The translations under genes were made by a program, and so were the position numbers. Positions 60,626 through 64,000 of a stretch of 64,000 bases of DNA are shown piece after piece. Source of the stretch: Flavobacterium sp. Sd200 (lineage in GTDB: Bacteria; Bacteroidota; Bacteroidia; Flavobacteriales; Flavobacteriaceae); contig NZ_WUMN01000001.1 of NCBI RefSeq assembly GCF_009826935.1, positions 558,001-622,000 of the forward strand. Reading direction: 5' to 3'. Under the pieces are notes generated by a model. That model was not told the DNA's origin and ran no database searches. It saw nothing but the letters and a program-made list of their open reading frames with translations. Position 1 is the stretch's first letter, and each line of letters opens with the position of its first letter.

Positions 60626-62197
60626 ATGAGAAAAACGAGAATCCTGACATTGGTTGTTTTAGGTGCGCTTTTAAGTGTAATATCCTGTAAAAAATCAGGT
60701 AATACGGAAGTGCATGACCACAATGACAACGACACGAAAGAGATAGCATTAGACACTACACAATTTGGGGCTTTTTTTGAAAAACACCCAGATTTTAAAG
60801 AGTTTAGAGGCGAGATAGGTGAGCTTTACCGTAAGCATAACCATTATATATGGCACGAAAAAAAAGGATTTATAGAAATGGCAGAAGCGTTATACAATCG
60901 GGTAAACCAACTTGATGCCGATGGTTTGCCAAGAAAAATTCCTTATAAAAAAGAGCTTGACGAATTATTCGAAAATAATGGTAGGGGAGAAAGGCCCGAT
61001 GTAAACTCTGAACTGCTTATAAGTTCTACTTATTTTTATTATGCCAAGAAAGTGCTGAATGGCTTAGATACTACAAAAAGCAAACAAACCGGATGGTTTT
61101 TACCTCGTGAAAAAACGGACTATGTAGCCTATCTTGATACATTGATGCAGGATCCAAAGCTGTTTAATAAAGATTCGGGTGAATTATTCAGTGGTTATTA
61201 CAACCTAAAAAAAGGACTTAAAAAGTATAAAGATATTGAAGCAAAAGGCGGATGGCAGGAAATTGCATTGCCCGACGGAGTGAAATCTATAAAACAGGGG
61301 GATGATTATCCTGCCGTGGCACAATTAAGGGCGAGACTTTTTACTGAGGGCTATTTAAGCAGTGATTCTAAGTCAACAAAATTTGATGATGAGCTTGTAA
61401 AATCGGTTACAAGCTATGAAACCAGTCATTTCAGGCAATTTGATGGTAAAGTGGGGCCTGCAATTGTTAAGGAACTTAATATACCTGTAGAAAGCCGAAT
61501 TAAGACTATTACGGTTAATATGGAGCGTTGCCGCTGGATTACTCCTGATATTGATAAGCAACAGGAATACATTGCCGTTAACATACCTTCATACAGGCTT
61601 CGATATGTGAGAGACGGTAAATTATTCATGATATCTAACGTAGTGGTAGGTAAAGAGCTAAATAAGACTGTTGTATTTAGCGGTAACATGAGTTATCTTG
61701 CCTTTGCCCCTTATTGGAACATTCCTAAAAGTATTTTAGAGAAAGAAATTAAACCTGGTATTGCAAAAAATCCAAACTATCTGGCAGAACATAATATGGA
61801 ATGGCATGGCAATATGGTTAGGCAAAAACCAGGCGGACAAAACTCTTTAGGGAAAGTAAAGTTTATGTTTCCTAACTCTAACAACATCTATTTACATGAT
61901 ACTCCTGCTAAAAGTTTATTTAATGCCGATGACAGGGCTTTTAGCCACGGATGCGTTCGTGTGCAAAAGGCCAGAGATCTTGCCATTGCCATAACCAAAA
62001 AAGATGGTAACTGGACCGAGACTAAAGTAGATAAAGCTATGAATTCGGAAAAAGAAAGTACTTATGTGCTTAAAACTAAAATACCGGTATATATAACTTA
62101 TTTTACAGCATGGGCAGATGAGAATGGGAGTGTCGTCTTTTTTAATGATGTTTATGAGCGTGATAACAGCCTGGCAGACCTGCTTTATAAATCTTAA
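60626..62197 (+). CDS. Murein L,D-transpeptidase, lipoprotein
   Basis: A 523-residue lipoprotein (lipobox SVISC, Cys21) of the long YcbB/LdtD-like group. Domain order: N-terminal scaffold (about 60-230), a peptidoglycan-binding domain 1 (about 230-290, DYPAVAQLRARLFTEGYL), then the YkuD catalytic domain with HDTPAKSLFN and the catalytic Cys443 in SHGCVRVQKARDLA. It should make 3-3 cross-links between diaminopimelate residues or attach proteins to peptidoglycan; YcbB-type enzymes also give beta-lactam bypass. The catalytic residues look intact. It lies alone between the secreted paralogs and the tRNA gene; no terminator is obvious after it. Confidence 0.92.
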   Translation: MRKTRILTLVVLGALLSVISCKKSGNTEVHDHNDNDTKEIALDTTQFGAFFEKHPDFKEFRGEIGELYRKHNHYIWHEKKGFIEMAEALYNRVNQLDADGLPRKIPYKKELDELFENNGRGERPDVNSELLISSTYFYYAKKVLNGLDTTKSKQTGWFLPREKTDYVAYLDTLMQDPKLFNKDSGELFSGYYNLKKGLKKYKDIEAKGGWQEIALPDGVKSIKQGDDYPAVAQLRARLFTEGYLSSDSKSTKFDDELVKSVTSYETSHFRQFDGKVGPAIVKELNIPVESRIKTITVNMERCRWITPDIDKQQEYIAVNIPSYRLRYVRDGKLFMISNVVVGKELNKTVVFSGNMSYLAFAPYWNIPKSILEKEIKPGIAKNPNYLAEHNMEWHGNMVRQKPGGQNSLGKVKFMFPNSNNIYLHDTPAKSLFNADDRAFSHGCVRVQKARDLAIAITKKDGNWTETKVDKAMNSEKESTYVLKTKIPVYITYFTAWADENGSVVFFNDVYERDNSLADLLYKS

Positions 62198-62281
62198 ATA
62201 AAAAATACTGATAAAAATTAAAATATATACTGCTTATATACAGTTGTTTAATAAATATCGTTAAAAATAGTAGTAAATATG

Positions 62282-62312
62282 TTTGTTAACTTAAAAAACA
62301 ACTGTATATTTG
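62282..62312 (+). promoter_or_regulatory. Promoter of the tRNA-Tyr gene
   Basis: TTTG (62282-62285), a 19-nt spacer and TATATTTG (62305-62312): an exact match to the Bacteroidetes housekeeping promoter, 43 nt before the mature tRNA. Confidence 0.75.
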
Positions 62313-62355
62313 CAACCGCAATGAGGGAATGAAAATTCTTGAATTAGGCCAAGGA

Positions 62356-62436
62356 GGGGAGATACTCAAGCGGCCAACGAGGACGGACTGTAAATCCGTT
62401 GGGAAACCTTCGCAGGTTCGAATCCTGCTCTCCCCA
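62356..62436 (+). tRNA. tRNA-Tyr (GTA)
   Basis: Class II tRNA of 81 nt including the discriminator base. The acceptor stem is GGGGAGA (62356-62362) with TCTCCCC (62429-62435), discriminator A62436, and CCA is not encoded. The anticodon stem ACGGA/TCCGT encloses loop CTGTAAA with anticodon GTA at 62390-62392. A long variable arm follows (62400-62411 region), then the T stem GCAGG/CCTGC around TTCGAAT. These traits fix tyrosine specificity. A good promoter precedes it and a terminator follows. Confidence 0.96.
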
Positions 62437-62443
62437 CAAACTA

Positions 62444-62475
62444 AAAGCTTCAGTGTTTTACTGAGGCTTTTTTTG
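62444..62475 (+). terminator. Terminator after tRNA-Tyr
   Basis: AAAGCTTCAGT (62444-62454) with ACTGAGGCTTT (62460-62470), one G-U pair, followed by TTTTTG. Confidence 0.85.
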
Positions 62476-63056
62476 TGTTCTTATTTTGGATTCCAATACT
62501 CCTTAATCAAAGACTAATGTGGAAAATTTTAGAGCGATATTTCATAGAATGTCTTCGAATGACTAAATTTTATAATGAAAGATTCTCTCTCAAGGTTTTT
62601 TTGAAAAGATAATTTTTTAAGATTTTACTATATAGAATGGTAGAAGTGTCTTAAGTCAAAATTAATAAGGGATAATTAAGATTCTCTAATGTCTAATTTT
62701 ATAAAGTGTGCTGATAGAATTATTCTGTAGTTTTTGTGTAATGAGTGACATAAATGTCGATAGAGGTATTTGGGTACGAAGTTTTGTTTCTTGAGGTGTA
62801 TGTAAATTCAAAATTGTTGAGGCGTCATTTCAGGACTTTACATTTTAAATCTAAAAAATGGCTTTGATCCAAATTTAAAGCGTTTTAAAGTGGCTTAATG
62901 CTATATTTAGTACGGAAGTATAATAGGTAAATTTTTTAAACTACGTATTTTTTGAATGGCTAAGAATACAGGAGGGTGGGTAAAGTATAACTTCTAAAAA
63001 TAAAGAAGAGTGAAACTAGGATGTCCGTTTCTACTTGTGTTGATTTATATTTAAAC
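62476..63056. other. Intergenic region with no gene seen
   Basis: About 580 bp, very AT-rich, with no open frame of note, no tandem array and no copy of the tRNA 3' end that would mark an integrated element. Several TAnnTTTG-like boxes occur by chance-level pattern. It could hold a small RNA or decayed sequence, but nothing specific supports either. Confidence 0.5.
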
Positions 63057-63090
63057 AATATGGGGTGAAATTTTATTTTCACCCCATATT
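63057..63090. terminator. Perfect 14-bp hairpin after the 63157 gene
   Basis: AATATGGGGTGAAA (63057-63070) pairs with TTTCACCCCATATT (63077-63090) around a 6-nt loop. It lies 67 nt past the minus-strand stop at 63157. There is no strong U-run on the minus strand, so terminator function is likely but not certain. Confidence 0.55.
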
Positions 63091-63156
63091 ATTATGTCTT
63101 AAGTGTTTATTCTTAAATTACTATATAAAATAAGCACTTTTAAAACTATTTATGTA

Positions 63157-63381
63157 TTATACTGATTGCTTATTACTAAGAAACCTTTTGTAATACATGT
63201 AAGCAAAAATTATTCCTGAAATTCCTAATAGGAAAATTTTACCATTTAAAGAAACGTCATCTTCGTCTCCACCTTCTGGTCCGCCAGGTCCCTGACCTCC
63301 TGAGCCAGGCTGAGCAAATACAACTAAATTACTAACCAGCATAAAAGCTAGCATGTACCACTTTAAAAGACTATTCTTCAT
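63157..63381 (-). CDS. Tiny exported Gly/Pro-rich protein with C-terminal membrane helix
   Basis: A 74-residue protein from ATG 63381 (the frame to 63408 would add nine residues before the signal). Order: signal peptide (LKWYMLAFMLVSNLVVFAQ), a short linker PGSGGQGPGGPEGGDEDD, then one hydrophobic helix (GKIFLLGISGIIFAYMYY) and a basic end KRFLSNKQSV. This pattern of signal, Pro/Gly/acidic linker and terminal helix with a basic tail is common in flavobacteria, often mislabelled as signal peptidase; it also resembles short C-terminal anchoring tails such as PEP/LPXTG-like sorting sequences, but here it stands alone. No function is known to me. A perfect hairpin follows it. Confidence 0.7.
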   Translation of the reverse strand: MKNSLLKWYMLAFMLVSNLVVFAQPGSGGQGPGGPEGGDEDDVSLNGKIFLLGISGIIFAYMYYKRFLSNKQSV

Positions 63382-63663
63382 AATTTTGGGGTTTAAATTA
63401 TAATACAAATATATACTATTTGTTTAAAAAACAAAAAAAAACACTCGTTTTTTTGTTTTTTAATATGTAATTAAAATTCACTCACAATTTATGATTTAAA
63501 GATGTGTTTATTCTGTTTGAAATGAAAAAATGTATCTTCAAAATAGCTAATTTTGTTTTGTTCTTACCTATTAGAGAACTATTTTATAGCATATAAAGAC
63601 CTTAAATGAAATTGCTTAGAATAAATAAAAAATAGTACCAGCTATTTTTCAATAAAAATATAG

Positions 63664-64000
63664 TTAAGTATTATCAGCCTGGTACCATTCTGCAAAGGAT
63701 GTCTCGGTCTCCTGTAATTTTAAAGAGTGTAAAAGAATGCCTTCAGGTAAATTTGTTTTTATCTTTTCAGCAAAATCTATAACCATGTTTTCACTTGTGG
63801 GTTGATAATCTACAAGTATTACATGATGTCCCCGGTCACTTAATTCTTTAGCTAATTCTACATGAGGTGTATTTTTATTAAAAACTGTTGCGTGATCAAA
63901 AACATCTACTATTTCCTGTTTCACAATTTTTTTTAAGTCGCCAAAATCAATAACCATTCCATATTTTACATTTTCAGTATCATCAATAGGGCTGCCCATA
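63664..64000 (-). CDS. 6-pyruvoyl-tetrahydropterin synthase/QueD family, 5'-truncated by window edge
   Basis: Last 111 residues or so of a T-fold enzyme, most likely 6-carboxytetrahydropterin synthase (QueD) of the queuosine pathway. The core block YGMVIDFGDLKKIVKQEI is followed by FDHATVFNKN, where the family has the catalytic Asp-His pair, then PTSENMVIDFAEKIK with the substrate-binding Glu, and LHSLKLQETETSFAEW with the pterin-binding Glu. The zinc-binding His residues and the catalytic Cys lie upstream, beyond the window. The ATG at 63999 is internal to the family alignment, so the real start is outside. QueD and eukaryote-type PTPS cannot be separated from this fragment. Confidence 0.82.
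   Translation of the reverse strand, partial: MGSPIDDTENVKYGMVIDFGDLKKIVKQEIVDVFDHATVFNKNTPHVELAKELSDRGHHVILVDYQPTSENMVIDFAEKIKTNLPEGILLHSLKLQETETSFAEWYQADNT

Noticed and set aside
62356-62436. Integration site with a duplicated tRNA end
   Set aside because: No second copy of the tRNA 3' sequence and no integrase seen in the following 1.5 kb.
62329-62517. Open frame of 62 codons over the tRNA region
   Set aside because: It covers tRNA-Tyr and its terminator; the clear tRNA fold and promoter explain the sequence.

Overview
The window reads as chromosome of a flavobacterium (Bacteroidota, probably Flavobacteriaceae). The grounds are AT-rich sequence, Bacteroidetes-type promoters (TAnnTTTG at -7), a SusC/SusD pair with a hybrid two-component sensor, several secreted proteins with C-terminal type IX secretion (T9SS) sorting domains, a CcoN-CcoO fusion oxidase, and dispersed short intergenic repeats of the kind seen in flavobacteria. 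No transposase, integrase, phage gene, CRISPR array or rRNA was seen. One tRNA (Tyr, anticodon GTA) is present.

Region by region. (1) 1-7700: end of an arabinan-use locus. It holds two GH43 enzymes (the first cut by the window edge), a GH51 arabinofuranosidase, then ribulokinase araB, epimerase araD and a lipoprotein aldose 1-epimerase. It releases L-arabinose outside or in the periplasm and feeds it toward the pentose phosphate pathway; an isomerase and transporter must lie elsewhere. (2) 7900-12000: DUF4159 protein, MeaB GTPase, an NAD(P)-binding oxidoreductase, an Rrf2 regulator and an AEC transporter. (3) 12160-18470: complete cbb3-oxidase operon ccoS-ccoNO-ccoQ-ccoP-ccoG-ccoH-SafE, with a candidate CRP/FNR-type site before it. 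(4) 18470-30330: housekeeping and mixed genes: serine dehydratase, two tandem secreted endonuclease I paralogs, an RsmB-like methyltransferase, a beta-propeller lipoprotein, a YdeI-like protein, peptidase T, an orphan MacB-like permease and hisS.

(5) 30400-47800: a polysaccharide utilisation locus on the minus strand: HTCS sensor, GH2 enzyme, SusC, SusD, LacI regulator, polysaccharide deacetylase, SGNH esterase and a PL11 rhamnogalacturonan lyase. The gene content suggests rhamnogalacturonan I (pectin), which fits the arabinan locus nearby because arabinan is a side chain of that polymer. A predicted promoter with a LacI-like palindrome lies about 300 bp before susC. (6) 47900-53500: DUF3861 protein, then a tetR-tolC-emrA-emrB tripartite efflux operon whose promoter is overlapped by two phased 16-bp palindromes, then a small membrane protein. 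(7) 53700-58400: ABC-F ATPase, a Tet(X)-like FAD monooxygenase with its AraC regulator, and a second AraC regulator on the other strand. (8) 58470-62200: two paralogous T9SS-secreted proteins of unknown function that share a conserved upstream element, and an L,D-transpeptidase lipoprotein. (9) 62280-64000: tRNA-Tyr, about 600 bp with no gene, a tiny secreted/membrane protein, and the 3' part of a QueD/PTPS-family gene cut by the right edge.

I do not see a clearly new biological system. The most testable new points are regulatory: the phased TetR palindromes, the susC promoter/operator/leader arrangement, the TGA-N6-TCA site before the cbb3 operon, the terminator in the DUF3861 leader, and the shared promoter element of the secreted paralogs.
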